Of a stretch of DNA of 64,000 bases, positions 36,614 through 44,900 are shown piece after piece (position 1 is the stretch's first letter; the number at the start of each line of letters is the position of its first letter). The notes below the pieces were generated by a model. That model saw only the letters and a list, made by a program, of their open reading frames with translations, was not told where the DNA came from and ran no database searches. Made by a program: the position numbers and the translations under genes. The DNA comes from Chromatiaceae bacterium (lineage in GTDB: Bacteria; Pseudomonadota; Gammaproteobacteria; Chromatiales; Chromatiaceae), in contig JACKMK010000003.1 in the NCBI GenBank assembly GCA_024235395.1, positions 372,001 to 436,000 on the forward strand. Direction: 5' to 3'.

Positions 36614-36907
36614 ATGAGCGGGAAACGTTACCCGGAAGAATTCAAGATTGAGGCGGTGAAGCAGGTCACCGAGCGCGGCTACAAGGTCAGCGAAGTGGCG
36701 CAGCGTCTCGGGGTAACCAGTAAGAGCCTGGGCGACTGGATCAAGCGCTACGGTGACCAGGGCAGCCAGCATCAGACGATCAGCGCTCAGCAGGAGGAGT
36801 TGCGGCGATTGAAGGCTGAGCTGAGGCGGGTGACAGAGGAGCGCGACATCCTAAAGGAGGCCGCCGCGTACTTCGCCAGCGAGTCAAAGCGAGGTACGCG
36901 TTCATAA
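36614..36907 (+). CDS. IS3-family transposase OrfA
   Basis: 97 residues from the ATG at 36614. Helix-turn-helix (KRYPEEFKIEAVKQVTERGYKVSEVAQRLGVTSKSLGDWIKRYG) and then a leucine-zipper segment (EELRRLKAELRRVTEERDILKEAAAYFA). The sequence A-AAG at 36886-36889 could let ribosomes slip by -1 into OrfB, giving the expected junction ...AAAYFASESK-ARYAFIKSRLSKYSV; this slip site is inferred. Confidence 0.93.
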   Translation: MSGKRYPEEFKIEAVKQVTERGYKVSEVAQRLGVTSKSLGDWIKRYGDQGSQHQTISAQQEELRRLKAELRRVTEERDILKEAAAYFASESKRGTRS

Positions 36908-36930
36908 AGTCCCGGCTCAGCAAATACTCG

Positions 36931-37764
36931 GTGGCAACGATGTGCCGCGTCCTGGAGGTTCAGCGCAGCGGCTTCTACGCCTGGTTGAAGCAGCCCAAGA
37001 GCCGACGTGAACGTGAAGACGAGGGCCTGCTTGGCAAGATCAAGCAATTCTGGATTGAAAGTGGCTTTGCCTACGGCTACCGCAATATTGCCAAAGACCT
37101 ACGCGACACGGGCGAGTCCTGTGGCAAGAATCGGGTACATCGGATTATGCGAACCGCTGGTATTCGCTCGCAGCGTGGCTACAAGCGTCATCCGGGCTTC
37201 AAAGGCGGCAACGCTAGCCATGTTGCGCCGAACACGCTGGATCGGCAGTTTGAGATCGACGAGCCGAACAAGGCCTGGGTCACGGATTTCACCTATGTCC
37301 GCACCCATGAGGGCTGGTTGTACGTGACCGTCGTCCTCGACCTGTTTTCACGCCAGGTCATCGGCTGGAGCATGAAGAACAATCCACGGGCGGATCTGGT
37401 CATCGACGCCTTGCTGATGGCTGTTTGGCGCCGTCAACCGAAGCAGCGGGTGCTGATTCATTCGGATCAGGGCATCCAATACACCTGCAGCGATTGGCGC
37501 AAATTTCTCGACGACCACAACCTGGAAGCCAGCATGAGTCGACGGGGCAACTGTCACGACAATGCCGTGGCCGAGAGCTTCTTCTCGCTGCTGAAGACCG
37601 AGCGCATCAAACGGAAGATCTACAAGACCCGGAACGAAGCACGCGCGGAGATCTTCAATTACATCGAGTTTTTCTACAACCCGAATCGCCGGCATGGCAA
37701 CAACGATGGGCTGTCGCCCGTCGCCTATGAGCAACGGTATTTTGAGAAGCTGTCAGTTGTCTAG
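36931..37764 (+). CDS. IS3-family transposase OrfB (DDE integrase domain)
   Basis: 277 residues as an independent ATG ORF, though the frame is open upstream to meet OrfA and the active protein is probably the OrfAB fusion. The integrase core shows the catalytic Asp in AWVTDFTYV, the second Asp in LIHSDQGIQY and the Glu in NAVAESFFSLLKTE, followed by the family-typical YIEFFYNPNRRHGNN. The stop codon lies inside the right inverted repeat. It appears intact. Confidence 0.93.
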   Translation: MATMCRVLEVQRSGFYAWLKQPKSRREREDEGLLGKIKQFWIESGFAYGYRNIAKDLRDTGESCGKNRVHRIMRTAGIRSQRGYKRHPGFKGGNASHVAPNTLDRQFEIDEPNKAWVTDFTYVRTHEGWLYVTVVLDLFSRQVIGWSMKNNPRADLVIDALLMAVWRRQPKQRVLIHSDQGIQYTCSDWRKFLDDHNLEASMSRRGNCHDNAVAESFFSLLKTERIKRKIYKTRNEARAEIFNYIEFFYNPNRRHGNNDGLSPVAYEQRYFEKLSVV

Positions 37765-37782
37765 AAAACTCGGGGCTTGCCA

Positions 37783-37923
37783 CTGACGCCATACAGCCGA
37801 CACATCAGCATGAGCGGGTAGGCTCTGCGGTTCTACTCTATGAACTCGATGTCTCCGAATCGCGACTTGAACAGAGTGGGTGGCCTTCTTTGGCAGGTCA
37901 TTCTCCATCTTCAGCGGCTTGTG
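37783..37923 (-). pseudogene. Remnant of an older IS3-family transposase, part 2
   Basis: Minus-strand translation in pieces gives HKPLKMENDLPKKAT, LFKSRFGDIEFIE-stop-NRRAYPLMLMCRLYGVS, a recognisable OrfA end / OrfB start of an IS3 element with at least one frameshift and one internal stop. It continues the fragment at 39137-39401; the two were one sequence before the 1205-bp IS copy inserted at CTCC. Its far end is cut by the 1234-bp IS at 37782. Confidence 0.7.
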
Positions 37924-37927
37924 CTCC
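37924..37927. repeat. Target-site duplication CTCC (left)
   Basis: CTCC here and at 39133-39136 flank the 1205-bp IS copy exactly at its CGCCGTTACC and GGTAACGTCG ends, as expected for a 4-bp staggered insertion. Confidence 0.8.
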
Positions 37928-37994
37928 CGCCGTTACCCCGAAATTGAGTAGCACGGGCATTTAGAGTCCAATCCCGTGACGAAGGAGATTGGAC

Positions 37995-38258
37995 GTGAAG
38001 AAGCGGTATAGCGAAGAGCAGATCATCGGTTTTCTGAAGGAGGCAGACGCCGGGGTCCCGGTCAAGGAGCTATGCCGGCGGCATGGCTTCTCGGAGGCCA
38101 GTTACTACCTCTGGCGTAGCAAGTTCGGTGGCATGGAGGTGTCGGACGCGAAGCACCTCAAGGCGTTGGAGTCGGAGAATGCGCGGCTGAAGAAGCTGCT
38201 CGCCGAAGCCATGCTCGAGAACGAAGTGACGAAAGAAGTCCTGCGAAAAAAGTGGTGA
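37995..38258 (+). CDS. IS3-family transposase OrfA, copy 1
   Basis: 87 residues from the GTG at 37995, with AAGGAG 7 nt upstream; the TTG at 37989 is too close to that site. Helix-turn-helix (KKRYSEEQIIGFLKEADAGVPVKELCRRHGFSEASYYLWRSKFGG) and leucine zipper (LKALESENARLKKLLAEAML). It ends two codons after the slip heptamer. Confidence 0.95.
   Translation: MKKRYSEEQIIGFLKEADAGVPVKELCRRHGFSEASYYLWRSKFGGMEVSDAKHLKALESENARLKKLLAEAMLENEVTKEVLRKKW
38246..38252 (+). promoter_or_regulatory. Programmed -1 frameshift heptamer A AAA AAG
   Basis: AAAAAAG spans codons CGA AAA AAG TGG TGA at the end of OrfA; a -1 slip enters the OrfB frame at GTG 38252. This is the standard IS3 signal for making OrfAB. 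The same heptamer is at 46274-46280 in the inverted copy. Confidence 0.85.
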
Positions 38259-39100
38259 CCGCACCGGCCCGTCGGGAAGTGGTGCGGCTCATGAAGCTGC
38301 GTGGGATGAGCGAGCGGCACGCGTTGCGGGTCGTTGGCATGAGCGCCTCGGCATTGCGCTACGTGCCCAGGCCGGACAGCAACGCCGAGCTGCGCCAGCA
38401 GATCGTGGGCATGGCGCAGCGGTATCGCCGGTATGGCGCCCCGATGATCTATCTCAAGCTGCGCCAGGCGGGGCATCGGGTCAATCACAAGCGCGTAGAG
38501 CGGCTGTACGCGCAAGAGAAACTGCAGGTTCGCCGACGTCGGCGCAAGAAGATCCCCGCTGGGGATCGTCAGCCGCTGATCCGACCTGGTGCGGCCAATG
38601 AAGTCTGGTCGATGGATTTCGTCTTCGACCGAATCGCCTCAGGTCGGGCGCTCAAGTGCCTGGCAATCGTCGACGATGCCACGCACGAGGCGGTGGCCGT
38701 GGTCCCTGAGCACGCGATTGGCGGTGACCATCTGGTGCGATTGCTGGACGAGGTCTGCGCGCTCCGCGGCAGGCCATCGATGATCCGGACCGACAACGGC
38801 AAGGAGTTCACCGGCCGGGCCATGTTGACCTGGGCGCATCGTCACGACATCGCCCTGCGGTTGATCGAGCCGGGCAAGCCCAACCAGAACGCTTACATCG
38901 AATCCTTCAACGGTCGGTTACGCGACGAATGCCTGAACGAGCATTGGTTCGTCAGCCTCAACCATGCCCGGGTGGTAATCCGTGCATGGGTTCGTGAGTA
39001 CAACGAGGAAAGACCAAAGAAGACACTTGGCGGGCTGACGCCCGCAGAACATGCCAAGCAGCTTGCTGCAAAGGCGGCTACATTTGACCCTGGACTCTAA
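38252..39100 (+). CDS. IS3-family transposase OrfB, copy 1
   Basis: 282 residues, overlapping OrfA by 7 nt in the -1 frame and normally made as OrfAB. DDE integrase core: WSMDFVFDRI (first Asp), MIRTDNGKEFTG (second Asp), NAYIESFNGRLRDECLNEHWF (Glu), ending VREYNEERPKKTLGGLTPAEH. The protein is identical to that of the inverted copy at 45426-46274, so both are recent. Confidence 0.96.
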   Translation: MVTAPARREVVRLMKLRGMSERHALRVVGMSASALRYVPRPDSNAELRQQIVGMAQRYRRYGAPMIYLKLRQAGHRVNHKRVERLYAQEKLQVRRRRRKKIPAGDRQPLIRPGAANEVWSMDFVFDRIASGRALKCLAIVDDATHEAVAVVPEHAIGGDHLVRLLDEVCALRGRPSMIRTDNGKEFTGRAMLTWAHRHDIALRLIEPGKPNQNAYIESFNGRLRDECLNEHWFVSLNHARVVIRAWVREYNEERPKKTLGGLTPAEHAKQLAAKAATFDPGL

Positions 39101-39136
39101 ACCAAACCGCTACTCAACAAGGGGTAACGTCGCTCC

Positions 39137-39401
39137 TACTCGATCTCCTTGAGTCGCTTCAGCTCTGCTTCAAGCTTCAGTTAATATCCGGCAATCGCTT
39201 CTTGGCCACGATGCGCCCCTCGCGTGCCTCCTTGCGCCATCGTGACAGCATGAAAGCGCGGGTCGCCAACGCCTCGGCGACATCCTTAATCCACAAGTGC
39301 GGCCGTGCGCCCGACGCCACCGCCGCTGCCTTGAATTCCCCGCTGTGGTACTGCTGCGTTCGTTTGGGACCTGCTTCGGAAACTCTCACCTCCATCGTCA
39401 T
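39137..39401 (-). pseudogene. Remnant of an older IS3-family OrfA, part 1
   Basis: Minus strand, from 39401: MTMEVRVSEAGPKRTQQYHSGEFKAAAVASG...LWIKDVAEALATRAFMLSRWRKEAREGRIVAKKRLPDIN, the HTH half of an IS3 OrfA; after a +1 shift the frame resumes as KLEAELKRLKEIE up to the IS copy 1 insertion. It continues at 37783-37923. Frameshifts and a stop show it is dead. Confidence 0.75.
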
Positions 39402-39424
39402 TAGATTGTGGTGGCTACCCTTTT

Positions 39425-39465
39425 TCTGGAAACGATTCGACGTTCGTTGGAGCGTGTTGTTAAGT
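39425..39465 (-). other. Truncated attC-like site
   Basis: Just after the stop of the 39467-39952 gene (minus strand) comes ACTTAAC, matching the integron R'' core RYYYAAC, then 5 nt later CGCTCCAACGAACG, like the L'' arm of attC. The distal half is missing where the IS3 remnant begins. The same start pattern occurs in the fuller site at 47361-47443. Confidence 0.4.
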
Positions 39466-39466
39466 A

Positions 39467-39952
39467 TTAGTGGCCTTCCGCTCGTTGTAGAAGCTTCGTA
39501 AGCTGCTCTTCACGTTCTGCTGTAGCGCGCTGAATTGTTTGGTTTACCAAACTGGATACAAATGTCTCCACAGACTGTGCTGAAGGTTGCTGCGCAATTT
39601 TTTCCAGCTCCGCTTTTCCGGATTCAGACTCCAAAACACCCCTTACATAGCCAAGCGTGAACTTTCCAAAAACAATCTCATCCGCCTTGCTTGATGCGTC
39701 TTTGTAGAGGAGTAACCGCCTCTCAGTTGCGGCCACTTGCCACCGGAGCGACTCTTCCTTTAATTGCTCTCGTTCCGCCTGAAGGTCAGCAATCAGCTTT
39801 TGATTCTTTTCATCAACTGTCGATACGTAGCTTATCAGCGCAACAAGAATAGTGGCTGCAATGGTGATGTAGGGAGGAGACTTCCAGAAAGGTCGTTTCA
39901 GGTGGAGCACCTCTTCCCTGAGTTTTTCCAGCTCAAGCTCTTCACGCATCAT
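39467..39952 (-). CDS. Small membrane-anchored coiled-coil protein (possible integron cassette)
   Basis: 161 residues from the ATG at 39952 (GAGG 6 nt upstream; the longer frame begins with a TTG). Residues 1-20 are charged (MMREELELEKLREEVLHLKRPF), a TM helix follows (~27-44, YITIAATILVALISYVS), then a long coiled coil (DEKNQKLIADLQAEREQLKEESLRWQVAATERR) and a helical tail. No known family. Lower GC than neighbours and an attC-like sequence after its stop suggest it arrived as a gene cassette. Confidence 0.75.
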   Translation of the reverse strand: MMREELELEKLREEVLHLKRPFWKSPPYITIAATILVALISYVSTVDEKNQKLIADLQAEREQLKEESLRWQVAATERRLLLYKDASSKADEIVFGKFTLGYVRGVLESESGKAELEKIAQQPSAQSVETFVSSLVNQTIQRATAEREEQLTKLLQRAEGH

Positions 39953-40006
39953 TTGAAACCTCAAGTGCAAGCTAAACCGTCGCGATCATCGGAACGACAG
40001 AAACTG

Positions 40007-40341
40007 TGTCGACTCCCCGCTACTGAGATAAGCCTAAGCTGGCACTTTCCAGCCTCTGCCGGTACTCATTGGGCGGCAGGTTACCTAGGCGTTCTCGTGA
40101 AGCCTCAGCCCGTCTTCTCGGTCGCCTCCATACCGCCGTACTTCTTCTTCCACTGGTAGTACGTCGCCGAGCTGATGCCGTGCTTACGGCACAGCTCCTC
40201 GACCCTCAGCCCCGCATCCGCCTCCTTTAGCATGGCTACGATCTGAGTCTCGGTGAATCGCGATTTCTTCATGGTCGTCTCCTGAGGTCATGGTCTCTGA
40301 AAACTCCAGTCCTAACTGTCTCAGATTAGGGGAAGTCGACA
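40007..40341 (-). mobile_element. 335-bp internally deleted IS3-family element
   Basis: Ends TGTCGACTCCCC (40007-) and mirror GGGGAAGTCGACA (-40341) are inverted repeats. Inside, on the minus strand, an OrfA start (40272-40105: MKKSRFTETQIVAMLKEADA then GLRVEELCRKHGISSATYYQ, WKKKYGGMEATEKTG-stop) runs almost directly into the last residues of an OrfB (LGNLPPNEYRQRLESASLGLSQ-stop) in another frame; about 0.8-0.9 kb is missing compared with a full element. It is non-autonomous, MITE-like. No 3-4-bp target duplication is visible. It cuts the signal-peptide gene at 40342-40435. Confidence 0.8.
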
Positions 40342-40435
40342 AAATGCCCGATGCGGTCTCCCCGAGCGCAGCAGGCGGGACGAGAAAAAGCGAAAGACCC
40401 AAAGCGCCTCCCGCGAATAAGCGGCTTTGCGACAC
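40342..40435 (-). pseudogene. 5' fragment of a secreted-protein gene cut by the deleted IS
   Basis: GTG start at 40435 with AAAGGAGG 8 nt upstream. It encodes SQSRLFAGGALGLSLFLVPP followed by AALGETASGI, a good Sec signal peptide with cut after ALG, then runs into the inverted repeat of the 335-bp IS derivative. The ribosome site and leader show it was a real exported protein; no continuation is recognisable beyond the IS. Confidence 0.6.
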
Positions 40436-40565
40436 GTGGCCATCCTCCTTTCGGCGTAACGTGGCTGCTTCGAGTTAACGCACAAGGCAACCGGCCTTCA
40501 TGGCGGTAGCAACAACCCCAGTCGAGCGGAATTATCGCATCAGGCCCAAACCGGATGCGATCGGT

Positions 40566-42809
40566 TCAATTGGGCTGCAATGTGCCGACTAGGTCGCCGG
40601 TCACAACCAAGGCGAAATCCTGTCCGCCGGTACTCAGCAGATTGGAGGCCGCAATCTGAATCAGGTAGTCACCAGCCACCGGCTGTGGAATCCGCACTAG
40701 TTCGACATTGTTGTCCGGATCGGGCATGCGCAAGCCCATCGGCAGATTGGCGTTCCCCACCCATTTCTCACCGGTCGCCAGACACTGGACCTGCATATTG
40801 AGATTGTTCTGCAAGGCCCTCGAGGGCAGGTCCGTCCAAGCTAGACACAGGCTCAATGGCAGCTCTGTCCCGGCCGACACAATGAAACGGAAACGTTGCC
40901 CGGTATAGCTGAAAAGCAGGCTGCCCGATGTCCAGTCGTCCGCGAATACGAGCCGCAGGTCGGGCCGCTCGGGATTCGGTATCGCACTGAGCATGTCGAC
41001 CGCGCCGAACCCCTGATGGAAATTTGGTTGATCACTGAAATCCGCCTTTGCATCTAGCCCGCCCAGCCAGCGACAGCTGTTGATCAAAGTGGCTTTGAGC
41101 AAGGCGGCGGAAGGCTGGTGCCCTTCATCCATGAAATACTGCCGCGCTAACGCAGCACAACCGGACACGATGGGCGCGGACATGCTGGTTCCACCGTTGT
41201 ACGCATACCTTCCCTTATGGCCCGGCACCGCACCCCAGAAATGGCTCAGCGGTGCAGTCGAAGATTTGGTCGATATGATATCGGTACCCGGTGCAACGAG
41301 ATCGGGCTTAATGCGGCGATCATCGCAAGGCCCGCGACTGCTGAATGCCGCTAGCGAGTTCGGATCGCCGGAGATGTACTCATTGGCAATCGGCGGGTCG
41401 GGATACTGCCCCGGCCAGTATTGCGACCATGTGTGTTGTGAATAACCACCGTTGGTTCGATCACTTCTACTGGCACCGACAGTGAGCGCATTCTTTGCAG
41501 TCGCCGGAGAACCAATGGTCAGCCAGTCAACGTAACCCAGCTGCGCATGCCCCGGCGCGTTTGGCGTACCGGAGCCCACCCCTTCGTTTCCCGCCGAGAT
41601 TACGATCAACATGTCGCGATGGCCTGCGACAAATTCGTCCACTTCATATGAGCTGGATCTGTAATACGACTTGGTCGCCGAGCCCCAGCTGTTGTTGTGG
41701 ATACGCGCCCCCTGGTTGTAGGCGTCATCGAAAAGATCATTGAGATCCAGGGGCAGCCCTCCCAGCCCACCATCGGCGTCGAGCAACGACTGGAAGTAGA
41801 GCTGTGCTTCCGGTGCCATTCCCGTGTAGGCCCCCCCAGAAGCGGAACCATCGCCCAACACAGAGCCGGCAACGTGGGTCCCGTGCCCGTTGGGATCGCT
41901 GGAATCGCCGTTACGCCCCATCGCGGATACGCCGGCGATGCGTCCTTGGAAATCCGGATGAAGATCATCCAGCCCGGTATCTGCGACAGCCACGATCTGG
42001 CCCTTTCCCGTCTGCGTCAATCCCGGTGCGCCCATGCCCTTGTCCACGCCAGTCAGTTCCCGGGCCCTGTCGTTGGTGAGTTGAGGCGGGACAAATTGGT
42101 CGACCGTTTGAACCTCCGGCAGCGCGCCCAGCTCGTCGATCAACGAGTCCTGTTCCAGTGCGTAAAGCCGGATCTTTCGGTTGCTGTACCCGGCTATAGT
42201 CAACCCCCTTTGCCTGATCCAGGCCAGTACGGCATCCATATCCATTTCACGTTGCAGTCGTACATCCCACGTCAGCATCTGTTGCTGCTCACCACGCACG
42301 GCGCCGGGCGGACCGGAGCGCGAACGAGGACCCGCAGGTCGGCGCACACCCGATTGCTCCGGGATTCTCACGCTCACCACAAAAGGCAGGCCCCGCAGTA
42401 CCGAGACCTGTTTCGGATCGAGGCGGACGGAATAGGTATTAGGCGCCAGGGCCTCGTGAATCTCGAGCCCCACACTTTTGAGCCGCTCCCGCCAGGACTC
42501 CAGAAGCGGGCCTCTCAATCGGACCTCGTAATAGTTGGCAACCGAGGTGACGAACTCCGGGCCGGATAAGTCGGCCGAAGGGGGCGATCGCCGGCCTGTC
42601 TTGGCCTCGATTAGTTGCTCGACGCGCGGCACCTGGCTCATCCCCAACTCCTGCACCACTAGACCTTCGTTCCGCAGCGCCTCAATTCGCCCCTCCTCGA
42701 TACGTCCCATCACGAAGGAGTCGGTGGCTTCGGCATCGTCCAGCATCATGTTGGCCGCCAACAACTCTCGCTCGTGCATGTAAAAAGCAATCACATCCTT
42801 CATCGCCAT
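40566..42809 (-). CDS. Subtilisin-like serine protease (S8), leaderless
   Basis: 747 residues from the ATG at 42809 (GGGGAG 8 nt upstream). Residues ~70-260 may be inhibitor-like prodomains (YYEVRLRGPLLESWRERLKSVGLEIHEALAPNTYSVRLDPKQ). The S8 catalytic core is complete: Asp in VAVADTGLDDLHPDF (~275), His in GHGTHVAGSV (~309) and Ser in GGTSMSAPIVSG (~541). A beta-rich C-terminal domain (~610-745) resembles a P/pre-peptidase domain. No signal peptide is present, unlike most secreted subtilases, so it may act inside the cell. It is third in a minus-strand group with a V8-like protease and a lipoprotein. Confidence 0.9.
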   Translation of the reverse strand: MAMKDVIAFYMHERELLAANMMLDDAEATDSFVMGRIEEGRIEALRNEGLVVQELGMSQVPRVEQLIEAKTGRRSPPSADLSGPEFVTSVANYYEVRLRGPLLESWRERLKSVGLEIHEALAPNTYSVRLDPKQVSVLRGLPFVVSVRIPEQSGVRRPAGPRSRSGPPGAVRGEQQQMLTWDVRLQREMDMDAVLAWIRQRGLTIAGYSNRKIRLYALEQDSLIDELGALPEVQTVDQFVPPQLTNDRARELTGVDKGMGAPGLTQTGKGQIVAVADTGLDDLHPDFQGRIAGVSAMGRNGDSSDPNGHGTHVAGSVLGDGSASGGAYTGMAPEAQLYFQSLLDADGGLGGLPLDLNDLFDDAYNQGARIHNNSWGSATKSYYRSSSYEVDEFVAGHRDMLIVISAGNEGVGSGTPNAPGHAQLGYVDWLTIGSPATAKNALTVGASRSDRTNGGYSQHTWSQYWPGQYPDPPIANEYISGDPNSLAAFSSRGPCDDRRIKPDLVAPGTDIISTKSSTAPLSHFWGAVPGHKGRYAYNGGTSMSAPIVSGCAALARQYFMDEGHQPSAALLKATLINSCRWLGGLDAKADFSDQPNFHQGFGAVDMLSAIPNPERPDLRLVFADDWTSGSLLFSYTGQRFRFIVSAGTELPLSLCLAWTDLPSRALQNNLNMQVQCLATGEKWVGNANLPMGLRMPDPDNNVELVRIPQPVAGDYLIQIAASNLLSTGGQDFALVVTGDLVGTLQPN

Positions 42810-42933
42810 GATCAGGTGCTCCCCAATTCGCAGGTGTCGCAACACTTAATCCGTCGCAACACCATGGACTTCCAAGTGGAACTCGACTGCCCGACCACGG
42901 GATGAAGTAACGACTTCATCCCGCATCGTCAGG

Positions 42934-44184
42934 TCACTGACAGAAACCGCTGCTGGACGGATCCGCAGTGCCCAGTTCCACGAACGACGTGTAGGGCTGC
43001 GACTGAGAGGCAGCTAGTGCGGCCAGGTTGGCCTTACGCTGTGCGACATTGGCAGCGCTGGATTTGTTCAACAAGTCGGTAGAGCTGGTCTTTTCCGCGG
43101 CGCAATATTCACGGATCTTCACTTCAGCGGCCGCAAGATCGTTGATGTAGGTGCTCATCAACTCGGTTGAAGCCTTCGACGCCTCCAGTTCCGCCTCTGC
43201 CCGCTTGCTGTCAAGCAATTTCTGCTCCGCGTAAGCCTTTAGATCCTCTTCGGCGCCCTGGAACACCTCGGCGAGGAAAAGCAGGACCTTGCGCGCCTTC
43301 CTGGTCTCCGTCAGAGTCACCGAAATGGTTCTTGGCAGGTATTGTTTCGCGACAGGCTGGGTCCTACTTGGTCCGGGAGTCGCCGCCTGCTGCTTGTTGG
43401 TCGCCTCCTGGGCTACCGGGGTAAAGGTCCCGAACCAGGGGGTGGTACGCTCCATGAATCCGAAGCTCGACCGTTCCCCCGGCGAGTCGATGGGACTTCT
43501 CTCGCCTGCAATCGGGTAATAGCGATAACCCGTTTCCATATCACCCAGCACCAATGCGCCGCCAACCGCGGACTCACCATCCGCGCTCTGGCCAGGTGCG
43601 AATGCGACTGTTTTCACCACGATGCCGCGGGTGACCGACCCCGTGCCGGGCATCTTGTCTTCGATCATGCGTCGGTACTCGAAAAAGCTGGGAATCAGCC
43701 TCAACGAGGATTTGTCACCCGATGGCCTGACCACCAACTCCAGTACGAAATCAGGATTGGAAAGAAAAAAACCGTCTTTCGGGTTGTCTTCTCTAGCTAA
43801 CTTCACCGTGCGTGGCGCAGTCCGCCCGCCCTGGGGGACCGACCATGCCTTATTCTCGTCGCTGGTCCATTCGCCCTTGGCGAGGACGAGACACTTCGGC
43901 GGCTGACCCGGTTCGAATTCGCCAACAAGGCGCCCGACAACCGAGTCCGAATCCTCTTCACCAGCCGCCTTCAGCGCCGAGCCGACGCGAGTCAGGGCGC
44001 CTTTGATCACGCCTCCGACTAACGCCGTCAGGAGACCGGATTCCCTCCGTTCATCTTTGTAAAAAATACATTCGTCGACAGCGATTGCATGCGTTTCCCC
44101 GGCCACCCCGGTTGAAGTCTTGTTTCCTAATGTCGAACAGCCGGCCAACGCGATCGCTGCGCCCAAAATCAATATTTTGTTCAT
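42934..44184 (-). CDS. Lipoprotein of unknown function
   Basis: 416 residues from the ATG at 44184. MNKILILGAAIALAGCSTLG is a lipoprotein leader with the lipobox Cys at 16. The body mixes beta-type sequence (residues ~30-250, LVVRPSGDKSSLRLIPSFFEYRR, GRALVLGDMETGYRYYPI-like) with a long helical, probably coiled-coil stretch (~300-390, ARKVLLFLAEVFQGAEEDLKAYAEQKLLDSKRAEAELEASKAS) and ends PSSSGFCQ. No family recognised. It starts 26 bp after the V8-like protease stop, so is likely co-transcribed with it. Confidence 0.8.
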   Translation of the reverse strand: MNKILILGAAIALAGCSTLGNKTSTGVAGETHAIAVDECIFYKDERRESGLLTALVGGVIKGALTRVGSALKAAGEEDSDSVVGRLVGEFEPGQPPKCLVLAKGEWTSDENKAWSVPQGGRTAPRTVKLAREDNPKDGFFLSNPDFVLELVVRPSGDKSSLRLIPSFFEYRRMIEDKMPGTGSVTRGIVVKTVAFAPGQSADGESAVGGALVLGDMETGYRYYPIAGERSPIDSPGERSSFGFMERTTPWFGTFTPVAQEATNKQQAATPGPSRTQPVAKQYLPRTISVTLTETRKARKVLLFLAEVFQGAEEDLKAYAEQKLLDSKRAEAELEASKASTELMSTYINDLAAAEVKIREYCAAEKTSSTDLLNKSSAANVAQRKANLAALAASQSQPYTSFVELGTADPSSSGFCQ

Positions 44185-44210
44185 TGCTCTCCGTTTCACG
44201 AACATGTCGT

Positions 44211-44900
44211 CTATTGTTTGCTTTTTATCCAATCAAGAACCGAATCATTCATCACGACGCCACCGTTGAGCTGAGGATGAGTACCGCCCTTGCCCGTGGT
44301 ATGCATCGCCACAACCCTGAGTGGATCCTGCTGCCAGATTGGCGCACCACTCTGTCCATCTTCTGCGTCAACGTCGTGAAACAGGATATCGCCCAAGTCT
44401 TCCTTCAGCTCCCCCTGCGCCTCAGCCATGTTCAACCCATCCCATGGCCGATCAAGCGGATACCCTGCAACATGCAGCCTGTTGTCACCAATGGAAATCT
44501 GCCCGACATCCAATACAGATAACTCCGGCAACGCCGAGGCGAGACGAATCACACCGACATCAAAAGCACTCGAACCGTGTTGCACGTACTCCGGATGTAT
44601 CTCAAACCCGGTCTCCTCGAACTCGGACACCGCTCGCCCGGCGCTGTCATCGTAGGCAAACCAACCTTTGATCGTATGCGCGCCCTCGAGCACATGCCCG
44701 GCGGTTACTACAAGGCTCCTCGCAACCAACCAGCCGGTGCCAATCCGGATTGCGCGCCCCCCTCTTGCGGCCATGGGGTGTAGCAGGCAAATTGCAAGGT
44801 AGGGAGTGACGGCCAGGTTTGCCGGCTTAGTTCTCGAGTCTTGTGGACCGATGACATCGCTCGGTCCGAATTGTGGGGCCGATTCCAGAGGGCTACTCAT
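44211..44900 (-). CDS. Trypsin/V8-like serine protease, leaderless
   Basis: 229 residues; AAGGAAAG precedes the ATG at 44900. The chymotrypsin-fold triad is visible: His69 (VVTAGHVLEG), Asp114 (AFDVGVIRL) and Ser184 (DGQSGAPIW). The His-to-Asp-to-Ser spacing and HTTGKGG near the S1 pocket resemble glutamyl endopeptidases. No signal peptide. It heads a minus-strand group with the lipoprotein and subtilase, and has the same strand and same enzyme theme as the conflict operon at 28.3-36.5 kb, from which it is separated by IS elements. Confidence 0.88.
   Translation of the reverse strand: MSSPLESAPQFGPSDVIGPQDSRTKPANLAVTPYLAICLLHPMAARGGRAIRIGTGWLVARSLVVTAGHVLEGAHTIKGWFAYDDSAGRAVSEFEETGFEIHPEYVQHGSSAFDVGVIRLASALPELSVLDVGQISIGDNRLHVAGYPLDRPWDGLNMAEAQGELKEDLGDILFHDVDAEDGQSGAPIWQQDPLRVVAMHTTGKGGTHPQLNGGVVMNDSVLDWIKSKQ

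Larger units (their letters stand above)
36549..37782 (+). mobile_element. IS3-family insertion sequence, 1234 bp
   Basis: Terminal inverted repeats TGGCAAGCCCCGA... (36549-36573) and its mirror ...TCGGGGCTTGCCA (37758-37782) match over ~20 of 25 bp. Two ORFs in the -1 relation typical of IS3 lie between. The flanking triplets AAC and CTG do not match, so no target duplication is visible; the right side abuts an older IS remnant and may be rearranged. The left end sits 42 bp upstream of the lipase start codon. Confidence 0.9.
37928..39132 (+). mobile_element. IS3-family element (IS407-group type), copy 1, 1205 bp
   Basis: Ends CGCCGTTACCCC... and ...GGGGTAACGTCG form imperfect inverted repeats that extend through TTGAGTAGC and TTTAGAGTCCA. 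It is flanked by CTCC duplications. OrfA and OrfB are intact, with a classic A AAA AAG slip site. A second copy of the same length and identical proteins lies inverted at 45394-46598. The proteins resemble the IS407 group, which makes 4-bp duplications. It split an older IS3 remnant. Confidence 0.93.

Noticed and set aside
36546..37785. Target-site duplication of the 1234-bp IS
   Set aside because: Flanking triplets AAC and CTG differ, so none is claimed.
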